This document shows, piece by piece, positions 8,152 through 17,188 of a stretch of 52,835 bases of DNA. Numbering within the stretch: the stretch's first letter is position 1; each line of letters opens with the position of its first letter. The notes under the pieces were generated by a model. That model saw only the letters and a program-made list of their open reading frames with translations, searched no databases and was not told where the DNA came from. The stretch is from Campylobacterales bacterium (GTDB lineage Bacteria; Campylobacterota; Campylobacteria; Campylobacterales; JALSKU01). The position numbers were made by a program, and so were the translations under genes. The stretch spans positions 1-52,835 of the forward strand of contig JAMOOV010000061.1 of assembly GCA_027065125.1 (NCBI GenBank), in the 5' to 3' direction.

Positions 8152-9207
8152 ATGGGTATCTTTATCTCTATAATCATACTATCTTTACTTATCTTTTTCC
8201 ATGAGCTTGGACACTTTATCGTAGCAAAACTTTTTGGTGTAAAAGTGGAAGTTTTTAGTATAGGTTTCGGAAAGAAGTTATTTAAAAAGATATATAAAGG
8301 AACGGAATACTGCATAAGTGCCATACCGCTTGGGGGCTATGTCCAGATGAAAGGGCAAGATGACTTGAATCCTGCTGTATCAAGTCAAGATGAAGATAGC
8401 TACAATGCAAAATCCCCTTGGCAAAGGATAGGCATACTTTTAGCCGGACCCGGAGCCAACTTTTTACTTGCTTTTGTTTTATACATGGTTATTGCAAATA
8501 TCGGGGTTGACAAACTCGCTCCCGTCGTAGGAGAAGTGGCGAAAAATTCTCCTGCTTTTAAAGCGAAACTTCAAAAAAACGATAAAATCATAAAGATAAA
8601 CGGAGTTAAAATAGTAGCATGGGATGATATAAAAGATGTTATAGTACACTCTGAGGGTACTTTAAATTTACTTATACAAAGAGGGGGTAAACTCTCAAAA
8701 GTTAAAGTTATACCTCGTATAGAGAGAGTTGAAAATATTTTTAAAGAAAAAGAGAAGAGAAAAATCATAGGCATACTTCCAAAAGGAGATGTAGTTCATA
8801 TCAAATACTCCTTTCTAAACTCATTTTCTTTTGCTTACAATGAGACTGTAAATGCTTCAAAATTTATTCTTATAGGATTAAAAAAAATGGTAGAAGGAGT
8901 AGTTCCGGCAAAAGAGATGGGGGGAGTTATATCGATATTAAAAGTTACTTCACAAGCGGTATCTGTGGGCATAGTGGCACTACTCGGACTTACCGCTCTC
9001 ATATCGGTAAATCTCGGAGTGTTAAATCTTTTGCCTATTCCTGCACTTGATGGAGGACATATAGTTTTCAATCTATATGAGATTTTCTTCAAAAGAGCTC
9101 CGAGTGAAAAGGTGATGTATAGGCTCACATATGCGGGTTGGGCTATACTTTTAAGTCTTATGCTGTTTTCGACATATAACGATATAAGCAGATTGATAGA
9201 AGGATAA
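8152..9207 (+). CDS. rseP: RIP metalloprotease (site-2 protease family)
   Basis: Intramembrane zinc protease of the M50B family, 351 residues. The first membrane helix carries the HExxH site as FFHELGHFI. A PDZ domain follows (about residues 110-195, from VGEVAKNSPAFKAKLQKND), and the last helices carry NLLPIPALDGGH with the third zinc ligand aspartate. In proteobacteria these enzymes cleave anti-sigma factors or signal-peptide remnants; no anti-sigma partner is visible here. One PDZ domain instead of the two of E. coli RseP is common outside gammaproteobacteria. It starts one base after the pgsA stop. Confidence 0.92.
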   Translation: MGIFISIIILSLLIFFHELGHFIVAKLFGVKVEVFSIGFGKKLFKKIYKGTEYCISAIPLGGYVQMKGQDDLNPAVSSQDEDSYNAKSPWQRIGILLAGPGANFLLAFVLYMVIANIGVDKLAPVVGEVAKNSPAFKAKLQKNDKIIKINGVKIVAWDDIKDVIVHSEGTLNLLIQRGGKLSKVKVIPRIERVENIFKEKEKRKIIGILPKGDVVHIKYSFLNSFSFAYNETVNASKFILIGLKKMVEGVVPAKEMGGVISILKVTSQAVSVGIVALLGLTALISVNLGVLNLLPIPALDGGHIVFNLYEIFFKRAPSEKVMYRLTYAGWAILLSLMLFSTYNDISRLIEG

Positions 9208-9210
9208 AAA

Positions 9211-9882
9211 ATGGATAGGTTTGAAAAAAATTTCGACTCTGTTTGGCAAAGAGTTGAAAAGGCAAGAGTTAAAACAAATGAACATACTGTCGTCAAAATA
9301 GTAGCAGTTAGCAAATATGTAACCGACAATGAAATAAAAAGACTTTATAGTATAGGACAAAGAGCTTTTGGGGAAAATAAAGTTCAAGACTTAAAAGAGA
9401 AATCAAAAAAGTTGGAAGATTTACCGCTTGAATGGCATTTTATAGGTAGACTTCAAAAAAATAAGATAAATCATCTGCTTGATATTTCACCCGTATTGAT
9501 ACATTCTTGTGATAGTTTGGAGCTTGCTAAAGAGATAGACAAAAGAGCGAAAATTAAAAATAAAAAGCTCGATATACTTTTGCAAATAAATAGTGCCAAA
9601 GAGGAGAGTAAAGCCGGAGTTTTGCCTGAAATTGCAAAAGATACATATCTGCAAATAGAGCAAGAGTGTAAAAATTTAAACTTAAAGGGTGTTATGAGTA
9701 TAGGAGCTCATAGCGACAATAAACAAGAGATACAAAAAAGTTTTGAAACGACATATAAAATATTTGAAGATTTGCAAAAAAACGGGGCAAAAATCTGCTC
9801 TATGGGAATGAGCGGAGATTTTGAACTTGCTATCAAGTGCGGCTCAAATATGCTTAGACTTGGCTCTATCTTGTTTAAATAA
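9211..9882 (+). CDS. yggS: YggS/PROSC family pyridoxal-phosphate-binding protein
   Basis: Alanine-racemase-fold protein of 223 residues in the YggS/PLPHP family, which holds pyridoxal phosphate and maintains vitamin B6 and amino-acid balance. The cofactor lysine is in IVAVSKYV near residue 33. Other signatures are FGENKVQDL, EWHFIGRLQKNKIN, IHSCDSLELA, SMGMSGDFELAIKCGSNMLRLGS. It is the last gene of the pyrD run, starting 3 bases after rseP. It faces gpsA tail to tail across about 27 bases that contain a weak AT-only palindrome near 9899-9914. Confidence 0.94.
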   Translation: MDRFEKNFDSVWQRVEKARVKTNEHTVVKIVAVSKYVTDNEIKRLYSIGQRAFGENKVQDLKEKSKKLEDLPLEWHFIGRLQKNKINHLLDISPVLIHSCDSLELAKEIDKRAKIKNKKLDILLQINSAKEESKAGVLPEIAKDTYLQIEQECKNLNLKGVMSIGAHSDNKQEIQKSFETTYKIFEDLQKNGAKICSMGMSGDFELAIKCGSNMLRLGSILFK

Positions 9883-9909
9883 TATTAAAAAATAGTACAA
9901 TAAAATATT

Positions 9910-10797
9910 TTATTTTTCTATTAAATCCCGTAAACTATCCGAAGCTGATTTTCCATTGAGTATTTTATAAACTTCGTTTGCTATAGGGGTATATATGCCT
10001 TTTTCTGAAGATATTTTATATATAGCCATAGAGGTATCAACTCCTTCCGCTACTTCACCAAGTTTATCTAAAATATTATCCAAACTATCTCCTTGGGATA
10101 AAAATTTGCCTACTCTATAATTCCTTGAAAGTTCGCTACTTGCTGTCAAAAATAGATCTCCAGCTCCACTAAGTCCTAAAAAGGTATCTTTTTTTGCTCC
10201 AAAAACTTCTCCAAATCTACTCATTTCCACAAGTCCTCTTGATATAAGAGATGCTCTGGCATTATTACCCAACTTCAAACCATCGCAAATCCCACTTGCT
10301 ATAGCCAAGACATTTTTGTAAGCTCCGGCAATTTCAGCACCCACGACATCATCGTCAATATATGTCTTGATAAAATTTGGAAAGAATGAAGAAAATTTCT
10401 CAGATAAATTTTTATTTGTAGAGCTTATGACAAGGGCTGTAGGAAGTTTTTTTATCACTTCAGATGCAAATGATGGACCGGATATAAAAGACAAATTTTC
10501 TTCAGGTAAAAATTCGGCAAATATCTCATTTAAAAATCTTCCACTACTTGCCTCTATACCTTTTGATGCCACAAGCAACTTTTGCTCTCTGTATTTAAAG
10601 TTTTTTTTCATCCATTCTTTTGCATATTGAGCTGAAAGTGCAAATACGAGATACTTTATATTTAAAATTTCATCTAAAGAGATAAAATTTTTTATATCCT
10701 TTTTTGTTCTTGAACTTATATATGATTCATGGTTTTCCAAGAAGCTAAAGTGTAGTGCTTGTCCCCATTTACCAGCTCCTATAATACCTATTTTCAT
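9910..10797 (-). CDS. gpsA: Glycerol-3-phosphate dehydrogenase [NAD(P)+]
   Basis: Reduces dihydroxyacetone phosphate to sn-glycerol-3-phosphate for phospholipid synthesis. The 295-residue protein begins with the dinucleotide motif GIIGAGKWGQAL. It continues with LLVASKGIE, the SGPSFASEV loop, the catalytic-lysine region GAYKNVLAIASG, and LSGAGDLFLTASS. It is the last gene of the gatB / channel / RCK / gpsA run, nine bases after the RCK gene. In C. jejuni, from memory, gatB and gpsA are immediate neighbours, so the two channel genes look inserted into an older pair. Confidence 0.96.
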   Translation of the reverse strand: MKIGIIGAGKWGQALHFSFLENHESYISSRTKKDIKNFISLDEILNIKYLVFALSAQYAKEWMKKNFKYREQKLLVASKGIEASSGRFLNEIFAEFLPEENLSFISGPSFASEVIKKLPTALVISSTNKNLSEKFSSFFPNFIKTYIDDDVVGAEIAGAYKNVLAIASGICDGLKLGNNARASLISRGLVEMSRFGEVFGAKKDTFLGLSGAGDLFLTASSELSRNYRVGKFLSQGDSLDNILDKLGEVAEGVDTSMAIYKISSEKGIYTPIANEVYKILNGKSASDSLRDLIEK

Positions 10798-10806
10798 ATG
10801 ATATCC

Positions 10807-11520
10807 TTATTCTAAAATACCTTGAAGTAATTTATCTTTTAAGATTTTAATATCCTCTTTAAAGCCAAAAAGCAAAAGAATATCTCCATCATCAATTTTG
10901 TGATTTACTCCTTTTGTAATAAATATAAAATTATCGGCAACTTCTTTATCTACCAAACCCATTAAAATCAAATTGTACTCTTTTTTAAAATCTATTTCAT
11001 TAACAAATTTTCCATCAAGAAAAGAATCTTTTGGAACTTTAAGTTCAACAAAATCTATATCTGAATTAAAATATAATATATTTTCTACCGCTTCTATCAT
11101 AACGGGACTTTTTAAAATATGATATATGCCTTGAGCAGTAGCATCCATAGTATTTAATATACCTCTAACACCGGCAAGTTCCAACTTTTTTTCACTATCT
11201 TTGGATTCGCAAATTGAAATTATATCTACATTATCTTGTAGAGATTTTATAGTAATCGCAAGGTATATATTAACTTCATCGCTATCCATAGCACAAAATA
11301 TATGATCAAAATCATGAGAGACTAAAATTTGTACAATATCTTCATCATGATCAATATCTACCGTATATGCTTTATATCCATTTTTAATAGCTTTTTGAGT
11401 ATAAATATCATCATTTTCTACAATAACTACATAATAGTCATCTTTTATCAACTCTTTAGCTATTTTATCTCCATACTTTCTGTATCCAAAAAGTAATACT
11501 TTATCTTTTTCTTCTTGCAT
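10807..11520 (-). CDS. RCK (TrkA-N/TrkA-C) regulatory protein, probable second RCK of the adjacent K+ channel
   Basis: Soluble protein of 237 residues with a TrkA-N Rossmann lobe (VLLFGYRKYGDKIAKEL, then YVVIVENDD and DHIFCAMDSDE) and a TrkA-C lobe (VELKVPKDSFLDGKFVNEI to DGDILLLFG). The nucleotide loop is GYRKYG, not canonical GxGxxG, so ligand binding is uncertain. It overlaps the end of the channel gene by 20 bases in another frame, so the two are surely coexpressed. The channel already carries one complete RCK module. Together they supply the two RCKs per subunit found fused in GsuK- and BK-type gating rings. A role as the second ring layer is inference. Confidence 0.82.
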   Translation of the reverse strand: MQEEKDKVLLFGYRKYGDKIAKELIKDDYYVVIVENDDIYTQKAIKNGYKAYTVDIDHDEDIVQILVSHDFDHIFCAMDSDEVNIYLAITIKSLQDNVDIISICESKDSEKKLELAGVRGILNTMDATAQGIYHILKSPVMIEAVENILYFNSDIDFVELKVPKDSFLDGKFVNEIDFKKEYNLILMGLVDKEVADNFIFITKGVNHKIDDGDILLLFGFKEDIKILKDKLLQGILE

Positions 11521-13084
11521 GTTTAATACTACTCTTTTTTATTATAGATTTGAAATTGGTTATGCTAATGGTGTATCCCAACACAACCAATATATCTCCT
11601 TCTTTTAAAATAAAATCATCATTTGGATTAAACATAAATTCTCTTATTTTAAACTCTGTAACTCTTGAAACCCCAAGAAGGATAAGTTTGTATGAGCCTA
11701 TGTCTATCTCTTTGATAGTTTTACCTTCAATAAATGAATTATGGAGTACCTCTACTTGATCGCATCTTGCATTTCTTTTTCCTGAAAGTATGCTATTTAT
11801 AGCTTCGGTAGCTATAGGTTTATCAATTAGAGTACCGACAAGCATAGATGCCATATTCGTAGAGGATATAACTTTGTCAACCCCCGCCAATTTTAGCTTT
11901 TTATATGAATTTTTATGCCTCATTCTTGAAATTAGCATAACATTTTTAGAAATACTTCTTACACTTAAAGATATAAAGATATTTTGCATATCGTCTTGAG
12001 CCAATGTAATAACCGCAAGAACTTTTTTATTAATATCCAATTCTAAAAGTGCATTTTTGCTACTTGCATCTGCTTTGTAAGCTAAATATCCATCTTCTAT
12101 GGCTTGTTCTATCTTTTTTTTGTCGTTATCGATAATGACAAAATTATCTTTTGAATTTTTTAATTTTGCTGCAAGTAGCTCAGCTAAATGACTATATCCG
12201 CATACAAGATAATAATGGGAAAAATTATTTACCATTGTTTTTACTTTTTCATTTTTTAATTCTTCACTCTTTTCGCTAAAAGCTGATACTATGATAGAAG
12301 TAGCAAGAGAAACAAGTCCGATACCCACTAAGATAATAATTGTAGCTACACTTCTGCCTTCACTACTCACAGGTACTATATCACCATATCCAACGGAAGT
12401 GATAGTGACAAGAGACCAGTAAAAAGCATCATATAGGGTATTGATGTGTGGATTTATATGCTCTTCAAAAACATATATGCTAATTCCGGATAAAAATACG
12501 ACAAATGTAAAAAGCAATAAAAGCATAAAAAGTTCAGATTTTTTAGAAATTATAACTCTTACAAAGTGGCTTATATAGTTTGAATATCTCAATAATTTAA
12601 ATGCTCTAAAAAGTACAAATATTCTTAAAATCCTAAGTTCTCTAAAACTTGGTAATATGGCAAGAATATCAATTATTGCAGGTAGCGAAGTAATATACTC
12701 CACTTTTTTTATAACTATTCTTTTTAAAGCAATATATAGTCTAAATTTTCTCTCAAGAAAAACAGAATCTTGAAATTCTTCTATTATAATTTTATGAATA
12801 TCATCATAAACCCACATCCTCAGTATATATTCTATAACAAAAAAGAATGTTACGATATACATATCATAAAATAATAGCCAATGCTCTATGGGATGTTTGA
12901 CTTCATCGATTATAATTATAACACTTGAAATAATTAAAAAAATCATCCAATAGTTAAAATATTTATTGTATTTATAGTTGTGGTTTTCGAGAAGATTTCT
13001 AAAAAACTTTTTTATTTTATTATATCTTTTAGACTCTTCAAGAAAAAAAGAAAAATTAACAAGAGATTTTGCTATTTTATTCAT
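11501..13084 (-). CDS. Voltage-gated-type potassium channel with C-terminal RCK domain
   Basis: Six-helix K+ channel of 527 residues. S1 is near residues 43-59, S2 near 77-92, and an arginine-bearing S4-like helix near 148-166 (RELRILRIFVLFRAFKLLR). The pore loop has the selectivity filter TITSVGYGD at residues 227-235, then S6 and a full TrkA-N/TrkA-C RCK module from about residue 280 to 515. It lies in the inner membrane and conducts K+, gated by the RCK ring and possibly voltage. The RCK loop is CGYSHLAELL, a degenerate nucleotide motif. It begins 3 bases after the gatB stop and overlaps the next RCK gene by 20 bases. It is longer than the two-helix H. pylori channel HpKchA because of the voltage-sensor-like region. 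Confidence 0.9.
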   Translation of the reverse strand: MNKIAKSLVNFSFFLEESKRYNKIKKFFRNLLENHNYKYNKYFNYWMIFLIISSVIIIIDEVKHPIEHWLLFYDMYIVTFFFVIEYILRMWVYDDIHKIIIEEFQDSVFLERKFRLYIALKRIVIKKVEYITSLPAIIDILAILPSFRELRILRIFVLFRAFKLLRYSNYISHFVRVIISKKSELFMLLLLFTFVVFLSGISIYVFEEHINPHINTLYDAFYWSLVTITSVGYGDIVPVSSEGRSVATIIILVGIGLVSLATSIIVSAFSEKSEELKNEKVKTMVNNFSHYYLVCGYSHLAELLAAKLKNSKDNFVIIDNDKKKIEQAIEDGYLAYKADASSKNALLELDINKKVLAVITLAQDDMQNIFISLSVRSISKNVMLISRMRHKNSYKKLKLAGVDKVISSTNMASMLVGTLIDKPIATEAINSILSGKRNARCDQVEVLHNSFIEGKTIKEIDIGSYKLILLGVSRVTEFKIREFMFNPNDDFILKEGDILVVLGYTISITNFKSIIKKSSIKHARRKR

Positions 13085-13087
13085 AAA

Positions 13088-14515
13088 TTAACTACTAAGT
13101 CTATCTTTTAAAAGCTGATTGATTTTTGCGGGATTTGCTTTACCTTTACTTGCTTTCATGCATTGACCTACAAAAAAACCAAGAAGCTTTTCTTTTCCGT
13201 TTTTATACTCTTCTGCTTTATCAACATTTGCAGATAAAATTTTATCTATTATTTCAAGCAAAGCACCATCATCGCTAACTTGTTTTAGTCCAAGCTTATC
13301 TATAACTTCATCTACATTTGATTCATTATCCATCAAATAGTCCAAAACATCTTTGGCTGCCTTGCCACTTATAGTGCCATCTTCAATCCTTTTAACCAAA
13401 GAAGCAAGTTTTTTTGCATTTACCGGTGAAGTTTCTATGGTGAAACCATTTTTTAATCGTCCTTGAAGTTCGACACTCAGCCAAGTTGCACTATTTTTCG
13501 CTGTTGCACCTTCGTTAACCATCTCTTCAAAAAAATTAGCCATAGAGAGGGATGATGTTATAACGGCAGCATCATATTCTTTCAATTTAAACTCTTTTAC
13601 AAATCTCTCCTTCTTTTGATCGGGCAATTCTGGGATTTTTTTGCCATCTTCTATCATATCTTCACTTAGGATAACAGGTAGAAGATCCGGTTCAGGAAAG
13701 TATCTATACTCTGCACTATCTTCTTTGCCTCTCATGCTTTTAGTAGTACCACTTACTATATCAAATAGCCTAGTTTCTTGATATACCTCTTGATCGTATA
13801 CACCATCTTCCCATGCTTCAATCTGTCTTTCAATTTCATATTCAAGAGCTTTTTGTATAAATTTAAAAGAGTTCATATTTTTTATCTCTACTCTTGTGTA
13901 TAACTTTTTATCTCCTTTTGGTCTAATAGAAACATTAACATCACATCTAAAAGATCCCTCTTGCATATTTGCATCACTTATATCAAGATATCTAACTATA
14001 GAATGAAGTTTTTTGAGGTATAGTATAGCTTCTTCGATACTCCTTATATCTGGTTCACTTACTATCTCAAGAAGAGGAGTTCCAGCTCTGTTTAAATCAA
14101 CTTTGCTATATTCATCTTCATGTATATTTTTTCCGGCATCCTCCTCAAGATGTGCCCTTGTTATACCTATCCTTTTTCTGCTACCATCTTTAAAATCTAT
14201 ATAAAGTTCTCCGTCTTCTACAATAGGTATCTCAAATTGACTTATTTGGTAACCTTTGGGAAGATCCGGATAAAAGTAGTTTTTTCTATTGAATATGGAT
14301 TTTTTATGTACTGTTGCATTTATAGCATGTCCGAAACTGATAGCTTTTTTGACTGCCTCTTTGTTGAGTACAGGCAAAGCACCAGGAAGTCCTAAGCAAA
14401 CAGGACAAACATTTGTATTGGCTTTCTCTCCAAATGATGTAGGACAAGAACAAAAAATTTTAGTTTTTGTATTTAATTGTATATGAATTTCTAAACCTAT
14501 TACGATTTCAAACAT
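13088..14515 (-). CDS. gatB: Aspartyl/glutamyl-tRNA(Asn/Gln) amidotransferase subunit B
   Basis: tRNA-binding subunit of the GatCAB amidotransferase, which converts misacylated Glu-tRNA(Gln) and Asp-tRNA(Asn). The 475-residue protein has the N-terminal signature [12 protein letters not shown], the four zinc cysteines in [64 protein letters not shown], and the C-terminal YqeY-like domain ending [16 protein letters not shown]. gatA and gatC are not in the window, as expected for this phylum. It heads the run gatB / channel / RCK / gpsA. Confidence 0.97.
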   Translation of the reverse strand: MFEIVIGLEIHIQLNTKTKIFCSCPTSFGEKANTNVCPVCLGLPGALPVLNKEAVKKAISFGHAINATVHKKSIFNRKNYFYPDLPKGYQISQFEIPIVEDGELYIDFKDGSRKRIGITRAHLEEDAGKNIHEDEYSKVDLNRAGTPLLEIVSEPDIRSIEEAILYLKKLHSIVRYLDISDANMQEGSFRCDVNVSIRPKGDKKLYTRVEIKNMNSFKFIQKALEYEIERQIEAWEDGVYDQEVYQETRLFDIVSGTTKSMRGKEDSAEYRYFPEPDLLPVILSEDMIEDGKKIPELPDQKKERFVKEFKLKEYDAAVITSSLSMANFFEEMVNEGATAKNSATWLSVELQGRLKNGFTIETSPVNAKKLASLVKRIEDGTISGKAAKDVLDYLMDNESNVDEVIDKLGLKQVSDDGALLEIIDKILSANVDKAEEYKNGKEKLLGFFVGQCMKASKGKANPAKINQLLKDRLSS

Positions 14516-14543
14516 TACAGACCTTTAATAGACCACTTGATGG

Positions 14544-14569
14544 TGGTAAAATAAGATTTTATTTTACCA
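14544..14569. terminator. AT-rich hairpin, possible terminator behind the atpB transcript
   Basis: An 11-base perfect inverted repeat (TGGTAAAATAA / TTATTTTACCA) with a 4-base loop. It sits 16 bases beyond the stop of the small membrane-protein gene and upstream of gatB. The T-run (14570-14576) follows on the plus strand, opposite to transcription of the flanking genes, so on the minus strand it lacks a U-tail. It may act as a terminator, mRNA stabiliser or operator. Confidence 0.4.
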
Positions 14570-14585
14570 TTTTTTTCTTTTAAAG

Positions 14586-14846
14586 CTAATTAATTTTACT
14601 GTTAATTTCTTCTAAAAGTTTTAATTGTTTCTCATGTATAGCTATTTTTTTATACTGCAAATCTACAAGTTCAAAAAAAGCTACAAAAAATAGTCCTACA
14701 AAAGAGCCAAATAGTGCTGCCGAAAGAGCAATAAAAAAGCCAAAAGATAGAGTATGAAGGAAGAAATATATTGCTATTATAATTACGAGTGCCCAAGAGG
14801 CACCTCGTAAAAAGTTTATTAAAATACTAAATGAAGTTTTTTGCAT
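14586..14846 (-). CDS. Small two-helix inner-membrane protein downstream of atpB
   Basis: Protein of 86 residues with two hydrophobic segments (about residues 14-30 and 34-62) and a charged C-terminal tail rich in Lys and Glu (ELVDLQYKKIAIHEKQLKLL). It follows atpB by 9 bases on the same strand. C. jejuni has a small membrane protein in the same place, so the pairing is conserved. Function is not established. A part in ATP synthase assembly is suggested only by position, and I do not recognise it as AtpI. Confidence 0.75.
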   Translation of the reverse strand: MQKTSFSILINFLRGASWALVIIIAIYFFLHTLSFGFFIALSAALFGSFVGLFFVAFFELVDLQYKKIAIHEKQLKLLEEINSKIN

Positions 14847-14855
14847 CTGTATAGT

Positions 14856-15533
14856 TTAATGTTCATCCTCTATAAGAATAGCACCTGCAAGATAAACATA
14901 AGTCAATATCATAAAGATAAAAGTTTGCAAAATTGCAGAAAAACTCATAAGAGCAAATCCGGGAAGAGGAGCAACCCACGGAGCAAGCATCAATAGTACT
15001 GCCACAAATAAATCGTCACCTTTAATATTGCCAAATAGTCGAAATGATAGAGATATAATTCTTGAAAGATGTGAAACTATCTCTATAGGAAACATCAAAG
15101 GAGCAAGCACAGGAACAGGTCCCATAAAGTGAGCAAAATAGTGAATAACACCATTTTTCTTAATACCTTCATAATTATAGTACACAAATACAATAACAGC
15201 AAGAGCCAATGTCATGTTTATATTGCCAGAAGGTGGCTCAAAACCAGGTACTATCTCCATCATATTGGCAACAAATATAAAAAGACCCAAAGTTGCCACA
15301 AGAGGAAGATACTTTTTAGCTTTTTTCTTTCCTATAACATCTGTACCCATAGATACAACACCCTGCAAATATGCTTCCATAACATTTTGCATACCTTTTG
15401 GAACTATTTGCAAAGAAGAAGTAGCCGTTTTGGCTAAAACTAGTACAATTGCAGTAGTCAAAAGAATATGTGAAACAAAAAGATAGGTATGACTATGCCC
15501 AAAGATTCCCAAAAAAGTAAAAACTTCATTCAT
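14856..15533 (-). CDS. atpB: F0F1 ATP synthase subunit a
   Basis: Membrane subunit that forms the two half-channels for protons beside the c-ring. The 225-residue protein has five or six hydrophobic helices. The essential arginine is in [15 protein letters not shown], and the final helices contain [15 protein letters not shown]. As usual in Campylobacterota, atpB is not beside the other atp genes; it is followed only by the small membrane-protein gene. About 79 bases separate it from the upstream TIGR02757 gene, enough for its own promoter. Initiation at the ATG 15531-15533 places [15 protein letters not shown] at the N terminus. Confidence 0.96.
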   Translation of the reverse strand: MNEVFTFLGIFGHSHTYLFVSHILLTTAIVLVLAKTATSSLQIVPKGMQNVMEAYLQGVVSMGTDVIGKKKAKKYLPLVATLGLFIFVANMMEIVPGFEPPSGNINMTLALAVIVFVYYNYEGIKKNGVIHYFAHFMGPVPVLAPLMFPIEIVSHLSRIISLSFRLFGNIKGDDLFVAVLLMLAPWVAPLPGFALMSFSAILQTFIFMILTYVYLAGAILIEDEH

Positions 15534-15612
15534 GTTTATTTTCCTATTTTATAAAATTTAGTCGAATTTTATCAAAATATCATTTAATAGTTCTTTAAAT
15601 TCAGTTCACAAA

Positions 15613-16362
15613 TCAAACAATCTTCTCTTGACCCAATCTATATATAGCAAAATCATACTTTATGGGATCATTTTTGTCAAATTTTCTTAATCTTTCAGTT
15701 AATTCAAGCACCGCTTTAAAATCATAAGTTTTTCTTTTTATTAAACCTAATTTTCTTGAAATATTAAAAGTATGAGTATCAAGAGGTATAAGTAAATCCT
15801 TTTTATTCACTTCACCCCAAATCCCCATGTCCAGATTGTCTTCTCTTACCATCCATCTTAAGTACATATTCCATCTTTTATATGTAGATTTAATATTTTT
15901 ACCAGGAGTTTTACCTATTAAAAACTCATACCCTTTAGATCTATAATCATTTGCATCATATAGAAGATTTATCAATTCTCTAATACCGTCAATAACATTA
16001 TCTTTTTTATGATAACCCATGGCAAATATTTTTTCTAAAGAGTATTTTCTGTATATTTTACTCATTGTTATAAAAAATTGTATAACATCTTCGCTATTTT
16101 GAAATCTATAATACTTTTTGTTTAAGCTTTCTCTTATCTTGCAATCATCTTCTTTTAACAAAGAATAATCCAAAGAGGATAAAAATTTTACTATTTGAGT
16201 AGCATTTCCATAAGCAAATAAAGCACATATCAATGAAATATATTCATTTTTATATTTTCTTGCTACCATAAGAGGATCCGGTTTTGTTTTGCTTAGCTCG
16301 AAAGTGGTATTTCTTTTTAAAACTTCTCTATCAAGTAAATCTTTTATGTTATTTTTATGCAA
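15613..16362 (-). CDS. TIGR02757 / DUF2400 family protein
   Basis: Protein of 249 residues matching the DUF2400 family in length and motifs: a start RNTTFELSKTKPDPLMVAR, the LICALFAYGNA segment, the central WNMYLRWMVR, and the late IPLDTHTFNISRKLGL and YDFAIYRLGQ. The family has a helix-hairpin-helix architecture recalling base-excision DNA glycosylases (DTHTFNISRKLG echoes the HhH-GPD region), but its role is unknown as far as I know. It overlaps the permease gene by 8 bases, so the two are coupled. Confidence 0.85.
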   Translation of the reverse strand: MHKNNIKDLLDREVLKRNTTFELSKTKPDPLMVARKYKNEYISLICALFAYGNATQIVKFLSSLDYSLLKEDDCKIRESLNKKYYRFQNSEDVIQFFITMSKIYRKYSLEKIFAMGYHKKDNVIDGIRELINLLYDANDYRSKGYEFLIGKTPGKNIKSTYKRWNMYLRWMVREDNLDMGIWGEVNKKDLLIPLDTHTFNISRKLGLIKRKTYDFKAVLELTERLRKFDKNDPIKYDFAIYRLGQEKIV

Positions 16363-17167
16363 AAATATTCTCTTTTTTATTGCTCTTATGCTGAAGAAAA
16401 TCAGAAATATTTATTAGTGTAAAGATAACCATAAAGATAAAAAAACCTGGAAAAAAACTCACCCACCAAGCTATATCTATAACAGCTTTCCCTTCATTTA
16501 GTATGCTACCCCAACTCATTTGAGGAGGAGTTATGCCAATGCCAAGAAAACTAAGTCCACTTTCAGCCAAGATAGCTCCACCCACTCCAAAGGTAAAACT
16601 TATAAAAAATATAGGAGCAAGTAGAGGTGCGAAGTATTTGAATATAATTTTTAAATTACTTACTTTTGCAAGTTTTAGTATTTTTATATACGGTTTTGTA
16701 GCTATTTCGAAACTCTCACTTCTTATCATCCTTGCCATGCCCATCCAACCTGTTATTGAAATAACAAATATCAAAACCCATATTGAAGCATTTATATAGC
16801 TCACAAGCGATAGAAGCAAAAAAAATGTTGGGAATGTTAAAAACAAATCTATAAGAACAATAAAAAATTTATCTACTGTTTTTTGAAAAAAGCCTGCACT
16901 TACACCTATCGTTAAACCCAATAAGCTTGTTATCAATGAACTTCCGATACCTATGGTTATAGAAATTTTCCCACCTTCTATAACTCTTGCAAGCAAATCT
17001 CTACCGAGTCTATCTGTACCAAAAGGATGGATTAAGCTTGGAGTAAGAAGTATAGAATCTTTATGTATAATATATGCAGATGTGTGATAAAAATAGTTTC
17101 CAAAATAGACAAACAATATTATAAATAGTAAAAAAAATATACTAAAATATGGAGTCTTGTCAGACAC
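16355..17167 (-). CDS. ABC transporter permease, DppC/OppC family (orphan)
   Basis: Inner-membrane permease of 270 residues with about five or six helices. It has the OppC N-terminal signature HPFGTDRLGRDLLARVIEGGKISITIG, the EAA-loop region (ARMIRSESFEIATKPYIKILKLA), and AESGLSFLGIGITPPQMSWGSIL. OppC-type permeases pair with an OppB-type permease, one or two ATPases and a binding protein in peptide or nickel import; none is adjacent here. The chosen start is GTG at 17165-17167 with AAGGCG upstream. It follows flgK by 21 bases on the same strand and may share the flagellar transcript. Substrate unknown. Confidence 0.88.
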   Translation of the reverse strand: MSDKTPYFSIFFLLFIILFVYFGNYFYHTSAYIIHKDSILLTPSLIHPFGTDRLGRDLLARVIEGGKISITIGIGSSLITSLLGLTIGVSAGFFQKTVDKFFIVLIDLFLTFPTFFLLLSLVSYINASIWVLIFVISITGWMGMARMIRSESFEIATKPYIKILKLAKVSNLKIIFKYFAPLLAPIFFISFTFGVGGAILAESGLSFLGIGITPPQMSWGSILNEGKAVIDIAWWVSFFPGFFIFMVIFTLINISDFLQHKSNKKENIFA

Positions 17168-17188
17168 TTTTCGCCTTTAATAATAATT

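Noticed and set aside
9899-9914. Palindrome AATAAAATATTTTATT between yggS and gpsA as a terminator
   Set aside because: It is made only of A and T, has no loop and overlaps the gpsA stop; too weak to call.
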